Positions 1 to 7,472 of a stretch of DNA of 51,750 nt are shown in pieces (positions within the stretch are counted from its first letter, which is position 1; each line of letters opens with the position of its first letter). Under the pieces are notes generated by a model. It ran no database searches and was not told the DNA's origin. It worked only from the letters and a program-made list of their open reading frames with translations. The DNA lies in the NCBI GenBank assembly GCA_944389105.1, contig CALXLD010000021.1:1-51750 (forward strand), read 5' to 3'. This DNA comes from an uncultured Spirochaetaceae bacterium. Its GTDB lineage: Bacteria; Spirochaetota; Spirochaetia; Sphaerochaetales; Sphaerochaetaceae. The position numbers were made by a program, and so were the translations under genes.

Positions 1-955
1 CTTCCCTCTGCGGATCCGGCTCTCTGCCATCATCTCTGAGGTGTGAGAAGAACTGAGCTCTGTGGACGATTCCGTACCAGAGGCTGAAGTCGAAATCATC
101 TGTGAAGATCTTCCGCAGATCCTCAGCCCTGCTGAAGGCTTCTGGGAAGAATCGTGTATAGAGTGACACAACCGCCATCACTGGAAGCGGCTTGTCCTGG
201 AAATAGCAGCTGTCATTGAGAAGCGAATAGGCTAGGATTATGACCGTGAGTTTTCTGAGCTTCTCCGCATCTTTTTCATCCTTCTTCAGCTTCGAGAAAT
301 CGACGGGAAGAGCCTTCATCGTCATGTCGGCGATAAGAATCGCATTGAAGATGTTGTACTTGACCGAATATTCCGCAACTTCTTCGTTCGACGGCTCTCT
401 CGGGTCTGGTACGACTTCGAGCGAGTGCCGTCTTGAGAGCCACGTGAGTGCATGCTTCATCATGTAGAAGTCATGTCTCTCTTTCAGGTCAAGACTGCTT
501 CCGATGACATCGGAATATTCACCTGAGATTGACTTGAAGCTCCTTCTAGATCTGCTGTCGAGGAAGATGTTTTCTTCGCATCTGACACGAGCGTTTATGA
601 GTTCAAGGTACTCGGCTGTGACAAGAATGGACTCGGACTTTGAGGGGAAGTCATATCTGTGTATGTCCGGAATATGATTTGAGTGTTCCAAGAGGGGTTC
701 TTCTATGCTGAAGAGATCCATCCTGCTGATTTCTGCTGGCATGAAATGAGCTCTTCCTGTCTTGTTTGCCATGATGTTCAGCTGGATGTTTGCAAAGAGG
801 TCAGGATGAGATGTTCCGTCCCTCATCGGGGAATGCATTGATTTGAGATAGAAGTATTCGCTGCCATCCATAGTGAATGGATTGATTCCCCTGTCGAGAA
901 GGGAGAGAAAGTCGGTGTAGAATGCATCGAGCATTTTTGGAGTTGCTTCTCTCAT
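1..955 (-). CDS. Hypothetical protein of the mobile element (3' end outside window)
   Basis: An open minus-strand frame runs from an ATG at 955 off the left edge without a stop, giving about 318 residues of an unfinished protein. It begins MREATPKMLDAFYTDFL, and the visible part ends near residues reading HLRDDGREPDPQRE. Its ATG overlaps the stop of the upstream polyvalent-protein gene in an ATGA arrangement, so the two are translationally coupled. I recognise no family. Residues 10-25 (a short helix followed by LLDRGINPF) resemble the first residues of the ArdC domain in the neighbour (ILNRGINPW), which may be a shared element-protein motif or chance. No signal peptide or membrane segment is visible. 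A role in the life cycle of the element is likely only from position. Confidence 0.75.
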   Translation of the reverse strand, partial: MREATPKMLDAFYTDFLSLLDRGINPFTMDGSEYFYLKSMHSPMRDGTSHPDLFANIQLNIMANKTGRAHFMPAEISRMDLFSIEEPLLEHSNHIPDIHRYDFPSKSESILVTAEYLELINARVRCEENIFLDSRSRRSFKSISGEYSDVIGSSLDLKERHDFYMMKHALTWLSRRHSLEVVPDPREPSNEEVAEYSVKYNIFNAILIADMTMKALPVDFSKLKKDEKDAEKLRKLTVIILAYSLLNDSCYFQDKPLPVMAVVSLYTRFFPEAFSRAEDLRKIFTDDFDFSLWYGIVHRAQFFSHLRDDGREPDPQRE

Positions 956-3171
956 CGCCTGACACTCCTCTGGCTCTGCTGCTCTTTTGTGGTCTCGGTC
1001 TTCTTTTCCTGCTCCTTCTTCCAGGAGAGGATGTGATCGAGTGTCACAAGCGGGATGTTGAGTCTTGTGGCAAGGTGGGTCTCTATATCCATTCCTGTCG
1101 ATTCAAGGCCGTTCTTGTCGAGGATGACGACGGCATCTGAATGCCTGAGTGCATCGAGGTCAATCTCCATGGCTCTGCGCCAGGTTTCAGCAGCTGAAAG
1201 GTTCTCGGGAATTTTTCCCTTCACAAGCTCAACAGGGTTTATCGCCTTGTACCCGGCCTGGGAGAGCGATTCCTCTGCATTCTTGAAGCGCTCCCTGTGG
1301 TTCGGATCTGCGGTAATCGGGCCGGATATGTAGACAGTTTTTATGGTCTCTCCGTTCTCCGGCATTATGTACTGGAAATCCTCAAGCTGTGGTGGATGGA
1401 GGAGGTCGATTGCCTTTCCTGTTCCGATGTTCTTCCTTTGCTGCTCAACCCAGTCGAGGACGCTCCTGCTGTACTCGATGAACTCCCTCTCGACTGTTGT
1501 GATTGAGCGTTTTTCCATGTTTTCCAGAAGGGTCTCTGAACGTTCCTGCTGCTCATCAAGACCAATGTGGCAGCTGAGGGCTGGAAGAATCTTGTCGTGT
1601 TTCAGGTTCTCCAGATCAAGAATCTTCGAGAAGTTCTCATCGCCATGCTTTCTTTTGACGTTCTCCTGAAGTCTCTTGTTTGTCAGGAATATCTCATTCT
1701 CTTTTGACAGGTGCTCGAAAATCGTTCCGCTGTCTTGTCCGATGACATATCTGCCAGGACATTCCTCATCTTTTCCGTTGATTGCAACGGTGATGTTGAA
1801 TTTGGTCGGGATTGTCTCCTCATATCTCCTGGCATCCTCATTTAGCGAGGCAAGCAACTTGTCTGCCTCTGCCATCGTCATGTCTTTGTTGATTGGGACT
1901 CTGTAGTTATCTGAGTATGAGAAACGAATGACAGGAGTCATATGCAGCTCCTGCTTTGCATCGGGCTTCGGTGTTTCCTTTGGCTCTGAGACAGGAGAAA
2001 CGGGAGCCTCTGCTACTACCGAGGGTTCTTCAGTTCTGTTGAGTGTGCTGAGCTCGACTCTTGTCCAGATTGACGGATCGAGGTCGTGATACTGTGATAT
2101 CTGGTCGATGGCATCGGAAGTCTTCAGACCTTCCTTTCCAAAGCGACCTCCATCAAGATCCTTGAGATCCTTGTCGTAGATTGTGTAGTCCCAAGGCTCC
2201 TCATCGGAATAGCTTCGCTGAATATGGAGATACTTCTCCCCATTAAAAAGGAGAATCTCATCCTCATTGTTCCTTACCTGTGCAATGAGCCTTGTCCTGT
2301 CTTCAGGATGCTCAAGGAATCTGGCTGCCTTCGAGACAGCGCTGTATATCGAAGAGAGCTTGAAGTCGGGATCCTTGATGGCCTGTAGCCATGAGGCTAT
2401 GTAGTCTGCGGAAGTCGTGTTGGTGTATTTCATGTTGCAGTCTTCGCAGAGGCTAAGTGCTGTGATCTCGGCGACAAGCTCTTCAATTGCGTATGGTTCG
2501 TTGCCAAATGGATTCTCTATCTTCCTAGCAAGCCGGTTTATAGCTCCAGTTGAGTGAGCCATCTCGTGGAATGCAGTGGAGAAGAATTCCGTCTCATCCA
2601 GGAATGTCGATTTGAGGGGCATGGTAATCTCGTCCGTTCCTGGACGATAAGACGGAACTTGTTTGGGATTCGGCACGTAGTTGATGCTGACAGGGCTGTT
2701 CGACAGCATTGTCTCTGCCATCACTTTGTCATATGTTGTGTCATGCTTCACATCCTTTCTTGGAGGAACAGGATTGAGCTGTCTTGCATTGAATACGTAA
2801 TAGACCTTGAAGATTGGAGGAATCCTGACTGTCTCGTAGACAATCAGGCCGTTTTTATCCTTGACGATATTTCCGTCCTCATCCTTCTCCGGCCTTTCGA
2901 CTGTGTTCTGGAAGAAATAGGCAGGTGTGGCCTTCTGACCCTTTATGACATGGCTTCCTATCTTGTTCGCCTGGTTGAGCGTATACCAGCGCATGTCACC
3001 TTCGTGGAAGAGAAGAGAGGATATGTTCAGCATCAGGGCATTCGCACCGCTGTAATATCTGTCGGATATGCCGTTGCGTGCTCTCTCCTCGATCTGCCAT
3101 GGGTTGATGCCTCTGTTGAGTATGTCGATGACCTTCGTCTGAAGTAGATTCATGTATTCCTGGTAGGTCAT
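952..3171 (-). CDS. Polyvalent protein: ArdC-like N-terminus, zincin peptidase, DUF4406-like C-terminus
   Basis: This 739-residue protein combines domains typical of 'polyvalent proteins' of phages and conjugative elements. Residues 1 to about 135 resemble the ArdC single-strand-DNA-binding/antirestriction domain. Residues about 145-290 form a zincin-like metallopeptidase with HEMAH at 202-206 and a downstream Glu in AIEELVAE. Residues about 300-390 look like a large-polyvalent-protein-associated (LPD) domain. Residues about 611-714 start TVYISGPITADP and include STGMDIETHLA, matching DUF4406/nucleoside 2-deoxyribosyltransferase-like folds including the expected Glu. ArdC proteins protect incoming DNA from restriction, and the C-terminal domain may act on nucleotides or DNA bases; that role is inference. 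There is no signal peptide, so it acts in the cytoplasm or is carried over during transfer. The gene overlaps both neighbours by 4 bp, marking one operon. Confidence 0.85.
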   Translation of the reverse strand: MTYQEYMNLLQTKVIDILNRGINPWQIEERARNGISDRYYSGANALMLNISSLLFHEGDMRWYTLNQANKIGSHVIKGQKATPAYFFQNTVERPEKDEDGNIVKDKNGLIVYETVRIPPIFKVYYVFNARQLNPVPPRKDVKHDTTYDKVMAETMLSNSPVSINYVPNPKQVPSYRPGTDEITMPLKSTFLDETEFFSTAFHEMAHSTGAINRLARKIENPFGNEPYAIEELVAEITALSLCEDCNMKYTNTTSADYIASWLQAIKDPDFKLSSIYSAVSKAARFLEHPEDRTRLIAQVRNNEDEILLFNGEKYLHIQRSYSDEEPWDYTIYDKDLKDLDGGRFGKEGLKTSDAIDQISQYHDLDPSIWTRVELSTLNRTEEPSVVAEAPVSPVSEPKETPKPDAKQELHMTPVIRFSYSDNYRVPINKDMTMAEADKLLASLNEDARRYEETIPTKFNITVAINGKDEECPGRYVIGQDSGTIFEHLSKENEIFLTNKRLQENVKRKHGDENFSKILDLENLKHDKILPALSCHIGLDEQQERSETLLENMEKRSITTVEREFIEYSRSVLDWVEQQRKNIGTGKAIDLLHPPQLEDFQYIMPENGETIKTVYISGPITADPNHRERFKNAEESLSQAGYKAINPVELVKGKIPENLSAAETWRRAMEIDLDALRHSDAVVILDKNGLESTGMDIETHLATRLNIPLVTLDHILSWKKEQEKKTETTKEQQSQRSVRR

Positions 3172-3608
3172 ATCTCTTCATCCTCCTGGCTTCTGTAGGC
3201 CGTCAGGAATCCGGAAACTGCATTGATCAGGTCTTCTCTCTTGTGTATGTGCTTTTCGATGATTGGATCTTCTGCACCCTCATTGAAAATCTGGAGCCGG
3301 ATGCCTTCTTCCTCCGGTGTCAGGATGCAATCAATGTCTTCTTCAAGGATGAATGAGATGTGGTCGAAGTAGCATGCCAAAGTGTGATACCGGAATCCGT
3401 TGCTGTCACTTCGAAGTTCGTATTCCTGCTCCGGATCTTCACCGTATAGGTCGAGATAACCTCTCGGATCGAGTGGTGTTGCAATCTGTATGAATACAGA
3501 TTTCTCAGCCAGAGAAAAAAGCTGCTTGGCAAGATGCTGGACAGGCTCGTAGCCGAAAGTATCCTTTGATAATATTGTTGTCTTGTCTGCTGGGTGATAT
3601 ACGTTCAT
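3168..3608 (-). CDS. Hypothetical 146-residue acidic protein of the element
   Basis: Not recognised. The protein is acidic, with two clusters of Glu/Asp in its C-terminal half (residues around 95-105 and the final EDEEI), and has no signal peptide or membrane segment. The start at 3608 is preceded by an SD-like AGGAGG about 4-5 nt upstream. Its stop overlaps the ATG of the polyvalent-protein gene (ATGA, 3168-3171), so the two should be co-expressed. Small acidic proteins beside ArdC-type genes are sometimes DNA mimics or partners, but nothing in this sequence proves it. It sits 8 bp after the RepA-like gene, so a RepA-to-polyvalent operon is likely. Confidence 0.7.
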   Translation of the reverse strand: MNVYHPADKTTILSKDTFGYEPVQHLAKQLFSLAEKSVFIQIATPLDPRGYLDLYGEDPEQEYELRSDSNGFRYHTLACYFDHISFILEEDIDCILTPEEEGIRLQIFNEGAEDPIIEKHIHKREDLINAVSGFLTAYRSQEDEEI

Positions 3609-3616
3609 GCTTCCTC

Positions 3617-4417
3617 CTAAAGAGACGGCAACATCAGTACATTGCTCTTCCTCTCCTGTGTGAGGAGAGGGGATTTATCGACGATGATTCCCTCGGGAAT
3701 CCGATAGATCTTCGCCCCTGGATAGAACGACTGCTGTACCCGGAACAGGGATTTGCCAAAGTTTGTCTTGAATCGTGGAAAATTGTTCGGTGTTATGTGG
3801 AACTGATTACACAGATGAGGCCAGGCAATCAGTCTTGGTTCGTCTTTTTTTGACACCTGATAAATGGATGATATGAGCCATGCCAGCGTGTCGAAATCGA
3901 ATGCGTGGGTTATCTTCTGCAATGCATCGAGAGGCATCGGGAACGATGCTTTCTGTAGAAAGTCCTTTCCCTTTTCGGTGAGGGAGAGGTAGACATGCAT
4001 ATTGTCTTCGAGATCCTTCTCAAGTCTGAATTCCGCCGAATCCACAAGAAGCAGATTCTGGATTGATGTCCGTGATTCCTCCTCGTAGCGGAGTGAAATG
4101 AGCGTTGAACTCCAGTTCTCAAGCTGGTGGGCGAATCTCTCAAGCTGTTTGCCCGTAGGCTTTGCGTATCTGAGCTCACTGAGAAGGCTGTAGAGTGTGA
4201 ATGATGTGATTACGCTTTCCTTGCTTCTGAAAGCGAGATTCGTCATTGAAATCAGGGCAAGACGGGCATAGAGGCCGTAAGGCACTTCTGTCATGGATGA
4301 GAATGACAGAGTGCCCAGTGACAGTTCATGTGTATATGAATTGCCTACGGCCTGTTTAGGTAGGGGAAAACAGACAAAGCTTGAGTTGTAGAATCCAAGT
4401 TCTGTACTGACTCTCAT
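3617..4417 (-). CDS. RepA-type plasmid replication initiator
   Basis: The 266-residue product resembles plasmid-encoded RepA proteins (PF04796 type). Visible landmarks are VPYGLYARLALISMTN near residues 45-60, a helical stretch with ELRYAKPTGKQLERFAHQLE, and a C-terminal AWPHLCNQFHITPNNFPRF followed by an FPGAKI-like YPGAKIYRI and a final beta-rich segment. Such proteins bind iterons in a winged-helix mode and open the plasmid origin. A four-copy iteron array lies at 7494-7576, about 3 kb away, giving it a plausible target. The gene is 1 bp from the helix-turn-helix gene upstream and reads into the 146-residue gene. Identification comes from remembered family motifs, not a search; a divergent element regulator is the main alternative. 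Confidence 0.7.
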   Translation of the reverse strand: MRVSTELGFYNSSFVCFPLPKQAVGNSYTHELSLGTLSFSSMTEVPYGLYARLALISMTNLAFRSKESVITSFTLYSLLSELRYAKPTGKQLERFAHQLENWSSTLISLRYEEESRTSIQNLLLVDSAEFRLEKDLEDNMHVYLSLTEKGKDFLQKASFPMPLDALQKITHAFDFDTLAWLISSIYQVSKKDEPRLIAWPHLCNQFHITPNNFPRFKTNFGKSLFRVQQSFYPGAKIYRIPEGIIVDKSPLLTQERKSNVLMLPSL

Positions 4418-4418
4418 T

Positions 4419-4766
4419 CTACCTTCCTCTGACCTCTGGCATTACAGGGTTGATTATTTCCATGTTGGCCAGCCTAGTTTTTTCAAAGCGTTCGACTTCT
4501 TTGACAGAAAAGAGTTTCTTGTATTCAGAATCTCTCTTTATGTACCCTGCTCTTATGTAGTTCCGCAGTGTCCTGTCTGTAATATCGAGTCGATAACAAA
4601 CCTCTTTTGTCGTAAGGAATTCTGTAGATGGATCTTTGTAAAAGGCATGACCAGAGATTTTGTCCTTTATTTGTAATACTTGACCTCTGGCAACTCTTCT
4701 CCACAGTGTAGACCTGTCGATATTTTCTCTTTCGCAAAACTCCTTAGCAGTTAAGTATCCTTCCAT
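4419..4766 (-). CDS. Double helix-turn-helix DNA-binding protein (MerR/excisionase-like)
   Basis: The 115-residue protein has two consecutive MerR/excisionase-like helix-turn-helix units. The first is YLTAKEFCERENIDRSTLWR at the N-terminus and the second is FLTTKEVCYRLDITDRTLRN near residues 48-68, followed by a Lys/Arg/Glu-rich tail. I chose ATG 4766 rather than the in-frame TTG at 4781, because the strong SD GGAGGGG (4773-4779) would overlap the TTG but lies 6 nt before the ATG. It is divergent from the recombinase at 4837, and the 16-bp inverted repeat arm 4788-4803 lies between the two starts. It could therefore control both genes, act as an excisionase, or autoregulate the RepA operon it heads. 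Confidence 0.8.
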   Translation of the reverse strand: MEGYLTAKEFCERENIDRSTLWRRVARGQVLQIKDKISGHAFYKDPSTEFLTTKEVCYRLDITDRTLRNYIRAGYIKRDSEYKKLFSVKEVERFEKTRLANMEIINPVMPEVRGR

Positions 4767-4787
4767 TTCATACCCCTCCAATGCATA

Positions 4788-4803
4788 TAGTTGCTAACTT
4801 TGT
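4788..4803. repeat. Left arm of 16-bp inverted repeat flanking a recombinase gene
   Basis: TAGTTGCTAACTTTGT here is the exact reverse complement of 5851-5866. The arm sits in the promoter region shared by the divergent helix-turn-helix and recombinase genes. Within it AGTTGCTAACT is itself nearly palindromic, as expected for a recombinase core site or an operator. Confidence 0.85.
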
Positions 4804-4836
4804 GTAAAATTGACGGAATGGAGGTACTGAGGAAAA

Positions 4837-5784
4837 ATGATGTACAGTGAATGGCTGAATCAGTGGCTGAAGACCAAGGAGATAAAGGCCAAGGATTCAA
4901 CAATCTCAAGTTATTCGTTGCTCATTTCCACGCACATCGCTCCAATTCTGGGCGATATGGAAATTGAGAAGATTGATGATGGATCTTTGCAGGATGCTAT
5001 CGATGTATGGGTGTCGGAAGGCAATCGCAAGACCGGAGGTGAGCTGTCGGAGAAAACCGTGGCAGAGATTCTTCGAGTCACGAAATCTTCCATCAAGGCT
5101 TATTGCAAGAAGAACAGGATTCCTGTCCCGCTTTTCGATGAACTTGAAGTCCCGAAAGTTGGATTCCGCTCTCATGAAGTGTTCACACCAGATGAGCAGA
5201 GCATCATTCTCAAGGCAATTCTGAAGAACATCACAGAGCGCACTGCCGGAATAGCTCTAGGTCTTCTTTGTGGCATGAGAATAGGGGAAATATGCGCTCT
5301 ACAGTGGGATTCGGTGGATATGAAGGAGAATCTTATTACTGTTGATGCCACTCTTCAGCGGATTTACGCACCTGTTGAAAATTCCGATAAGAAGAGCCGG
5401 ATCCTAATCGATACTCCCAAAACGGAGAACTCTCGCAGGAAGATCCCGATGACGACAACGATGAAGAACATTCTTACGGCAATACAGCCTGAGAACAGCG
5501 AAGGATTGTATGTGCTGTCAGGGAAGATAAAGCCGCTTGAGGCGAAGTCTCTCAGGGATTACTACTACAGGTTTCTGGATCAGCAGGGCATCAGGAAGCT
5601 TACGTTCCATACACTGCGTCATACATTCGGAACGAAGTGCATCACATGCAATATCGATCCAGCAACGCTTTGCAAGATCATGGGACATGCCAATCCGACG
5701 ATAACAATCAATCTTTACTGTCATCCGCAGATTGATGACATGAGAAAGGCTATGGAGGTGCTCGATGAAAAGTGGTTGAAATGA
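4837..5784 (+). CDS. Tyrosine recombinase/integrase bracketed by inverted repeats
   Basis: The 315-residue enzyme has an N-terminal SAM-like core-binding domain (residues about 1-95) and a complete catalytic domain. The catalytic residues are R148 in GMRIGE, H258 and R261 in HTLRHTF, H284 in MGHANPT and the nucleophile Y294 in NLYCHP. It lacks the extra N-terminal arm-binding domain of lambda-type integrases and has a length closer to transposon, Xer or inversion enzymes. The start at 4837 has GAGGAA 4 nt upstream. The gene is flanked by a perfect 16-bp inverted repeat (4788-4803 and 5851-5866). Recombination between those arms would invert about 1.06 kb including the gene itself. Alternatives are dimer resolution or a second excision system for the element. 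Confidence 0.92.
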   Translation: MMYSEWLNQWLKTKEIKAKDSTISSYSLLISTHIAPILGDMEIEKIDDGSLQDAIDVWVSEGNRKTGGELSEKTVAEILRVTKSSIKAYCKKNRIPVPLFDELEVPKVGFRSHEVFTPDEQSIILKAILKNITERTAGIALGLLCGMRIGEICALQWDSVDMKENLITVDATLQRIYAPVENSDKKSRILIDTPKTENSRRKIPMTTTMKNILTAIQPENSEGLYVLSGKIKPLEAKSLRDYYYRFLDQQGIRKLTFHTLRHTFGTKCITCNIDPATLCKIMGHANPTITINLYCHPQIDDMRKAMEVLDEKWLK

Positions 5785-5807
5785 TTTTTTTGTCGTTATA
5801 GAATGGT

Positions 5808-5833
5808 ACTTAGGAAAAAACTAAGTAACTTTT
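5808..5833 (+). terminator. Weak hairpin with T-run after the recombinase
   Basis: ACTTAG and CTAAGT pair across a 7-nt A-rich loop and are followed 2 nt later by TTTTT. The 6-bp AT-rich stem makes a weak terminator; it may instead be part of the recombination-site cluster. Confidence 0.4.
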
Positions 5834-5850
5834 TCCCGGCATAATTGCCT

Positions 5851-5866
5851 ACAAAGTTAGCAACTA
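5851..5866. repeat. Right arm of 16-bp inverted repeat flanking a recombinase gene
   Basis: ACAAAGTTAGCAACTA is the exact reverse complement of 4788-4803. A TTGACGG-like stretch follows each arm on the same strand (about 4811 and 5874), so inverted cores have partly direct flanks. Confidence 0.85.
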
Positions 5867-5997
5867 AGTGACTTTGACGGCTATCAATCAGAAGGTGGAA
5901 CATGATTAAGTGTGTTGCACCTCATGTTCCTCAATCTGAGGATAAAACCATTTTCAATATTTTGTCAAATTAAAATTGTAAGAATATGACAAAATCT

Positions 5998-6303
5998 TTA
6001 GAGAAGCTCAAATCTCTCGTCTATGAGGTAGTATTGCTTCCCATTTGCAAGCTCAATGATGTGGCTGTATGACTCCTGTCCGGAGCTCCGGGAACTTTGG
6101 CCATCGAATCTTGCCATGTACTGCAAGTCCCCAGACTTGGGTTTTCGGCAATAGATCACAAGTGTCTTGCTACAAAGTTTTTTGTCCCTCATTAGGACAT
6201 TGTAGATAGCTTGGATGAAAGTTTCTGTTTCTTCGGTTGCCTCGATGTATCTATGCAAGGACGAATCAAAGATTACAAGTTGATACTTGAATAGCGTTGA
6301 CAT
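5998..6303 (-). CDS. Hypothetical 101-residue protein of the element
   Basis: Not recognised. The predicted protein begins MSTLFKYQLVIFDSSLHRYI, has mixed alpha/beta character with a Ser/Gly-rich turn near residue 70, and ends YYLIDERFELL. There is no signal peptide or membrane segment. It lies 20 bp after the 116-residue gene on the same strand, so the two may form a small operon. Its base composition resembles the rest of the element. I support it as coding because it fills the gap between neighbours and no competing frame is longer. Confidence 0.55.
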   Translation of the reverse strand: MSTLFKYQLVIFDSSLHRYIEATEETETFIQAIYNVLMRDKKLCSKTLVIYCRKPKSGDLQYMARFDGQSSRSSGQESYSHIIELANGKQYYLIDERFELL

Positions 6304-6323
6304 CTTGTTTTCTCATGCAAAAA

Positions 6324-6674
6324 TCAGTGAATCTGCCAAATGCCTCCAGGACACTGCACTGCAAGTAGGACAAGTCCCTGGAGCGCTCGTTTTGCGTTTC
6401 CTTCAGTTGGCTTGAAGTGATCAGGATCGGTATCATCACCAAGTTTGACAATTGCTGCTCTGATTTCATCAATTGTGTCATCCACTTTCTTTCCGTCAAG
6501 TCCATCGATTCCTCCAGCAAGAACCTTGTCAATGATGGTGGCGTAATTGTATGTGAAAGAAATGTAGGCTTCAGTTTGGCTTCTTGGATAAAGCTCCACT
6601 AGGTTGCCGACTGGTGCTGTAGCGACCATATAATCGCTCGAATCTTCATGTACAATCTTGCAGTAGTATCCCAT
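6324..6674 (-). CDS. Hypothetical 116-residue protein of the element
   Basis: Not recognised. The product starts MGYYCKIVHEDSSDYMVATA, contains a predicted helical region with DDTIDEIRAAIVKLGDD (residues about 64-80) and ends with Cys and Trp residues in CPGGIWQIH. An SD-like GAGG lies about 8-9 nt upstream of the ATG at 6674 (GGAGGAAATAGCTT on the minus strand). No export signal is visible. It precedes the 101-residue gene by 20 bp. A cargo or element-maintenance role is all that position suggests. Confidence 0.6.
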   Translation of the reverse strand: MGYYCKIVHEDSSDYMVATAPVGNLVELYPRSQTEAYISFTYNYATIIDKVLAGGIDGLDGKKVDDTIDEIRAAIVKLGDDTDPDHFKPTEGNAKRALQGLVLLAVQCPGGIWQIH

Positions 6675-6711
6675 AAGCTATTTCCTCCGATATTTTCTTA
6701 TACATCAATCC

Positions 6712-6746
6712 AATCTGACATTCCTGTTTCTATCACAGGTCAGATT
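6712..6746. other. Hairpin between BrnTA and the small-gene pair
   Basis: AATCTGAC at 6712-6719 pairs with GTCAGATT at 6739-6746, with an inner CCTGT/ACAGG stem. It lies downstream of brnA on the minus strand and upstream of the 116-residue gene. There is no T-run, so it is more likely an RNA structure or processing site than an intrinsic terminator. Confidence 0.45.
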
Positions 6747-6810
6747 AAAGAGGCAGAGTCTCTTACCTAATGCCGAGAGAACTGAGGCTCATTACCTGAT
6801 TGCTTATTGG

Positions 6811-7086
6811 TTAGGCCCCCAGAACAGCTTCTCGGAGTATCTTGTTAATCCTCGTTTGATAGCCTTTGCCTTCTGCTTTCAGGGCATCAAGGACATCCTT
6901 GTCAATCTTGATGCAGATCTGCTGCTTAACAGGTGTGACCCTATACCATTCAGGGTGGGATTCATGCGCAAGCCTGGCTCTTGAGGCCTGTTCAGGAGTG
7001 ATTTCCGGCGCATCGTCATCCACTGTAGGGACGATGGCAGCTATCTCCTTCAGCCTCTCATCAGAAATACTTCTTGAAGTTCTCAT
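6811..7086 (-). CDS. brnA: BrnA-family antitoxin
   Basis: The 91-residue product matches BrnA antitoxins. It has an acidic, Pro-containing N-terminal half and a C-terminal ribbon-helix-helix-like segment, KQQICIKIDKDVLDALKAEG, followed by KGYQTRINKILREAVLGA, the family hallmark. BrnA binds and neutralises BrnT and represses the operon. I chose ATG 7086: an SD GAGGAGGG lies about 8 nt upstream, and this start overlaps the end of brnT by 26 bp, the usual coupled toxin-first arrangement. Longer in-frame starts exist at 7104 and 7179 but would lie deeper within brnT and lack a clear SD. It probably stabilises the element. Confidence 0.88.
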   Translation of the reverse strand: MRTSRSISDERLKEIAAIVPTVDDDAPEITPEQASRARLAHESHPEWYRVTPVKQQICIKIDKDVLDALKAEGKGYQTRINKILREAVLGA

Positions 7087-7369
7087 TGTAGATTCCCTCC
7101 TCATAAGCTGTAGCTCTTCTTGCATTGATGATTCTGATCCTTTCACCCCTCTCCACGAAGCAGGTTGTAATGATGACAATTCCTCTTATGGAGCCTATGC
7201 CTCTGAACCTTTCTTCGAAGACAGAGTGTTCCTCATCATCAATCTCCAGAAAAGCTGGATCATCGAATACGTCAAGGATTTCCTCAAACGACAGAAGATG
7301 CTTTCGTCTGTTTTCCTTATCCTTGGTACTATCCCATTCAAATCTTCCATCTTCACTGACAATCGTCAT
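7061..7369 (-). CDS. brnT: BrnT-family toxin (ribonuclease)
   Basis: The 102-residue product has BrnT hallmarks: FEWDSTKDKENRRKHLLSFE (residues about 10-29), a VFDDPAFLEIDDEEH segment, and ERGERIRIINARRATAYEEG near residues 75-95. BrnT is a RelE-fold ribonuclease that inhibits translation and is held inactive by BrnA. It is first in the operon and overlaps brnA by 26 bp. An SD-like GGAG lies about 6 nt upstream of ATG 7369 (AGGAGAAGGAC on the minus strand). Key Arg and catalytic-region residues are retained, so the toxin looks intact. Its position beside the iteron origin fits an addiction module of a replicating or integrative element. Confidence 0.9.
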   Translation of the reverse strand: MTIVSEDGRFEWDSTKDKENRRKHLLSFEEILDVFDDPAFLEIDDEEHSVFEERFRGIGSIRGIVIITTCFVERGERIRIINARRATAYEEGIYNENFKKYF

Positions 7370-7472
7370 GTCCTTCTCCTCTTAATATATGTTGAAAAGT
7401 ATATACTGTCAAATAAATATCCATAGCTTGTTCCCCCATCTCTGCAAGATTCCGAGTTTTTCACATTCTGCC

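Larger units (their letters stand above)
5785..5997. other. Non-coding region after the recombinase: direct repeats and hairpins
   Basis: No gene is visible. The region has a direct repeat, AACTAAGTAACTTT at 5819-5832 and AACTAAGTGACTTT at 5862-5875 (one mismatch), the second overlapping the right inverted-repeat arm. A further inverted pair, GGAACATGA and TCATGTTCC, lies about 17 nt apart at roughly 5897-5931. Such a cluster is what arm-type binding sites of a recombinase or partition/operator sites look like; the function is inference. Confidence 0.6.

Noticed and set aside
1365..1565. Small minus-strand Ser-rich frame within the polyvalent gene
   Set aside because: A shadow in another frame of the 739-residue coding sequence.
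2554..3147. Plus-strand 197-residue frame
   Set aside because: It is antisense to the well-supported polyvalent-protein gene and has no recognisable domain.
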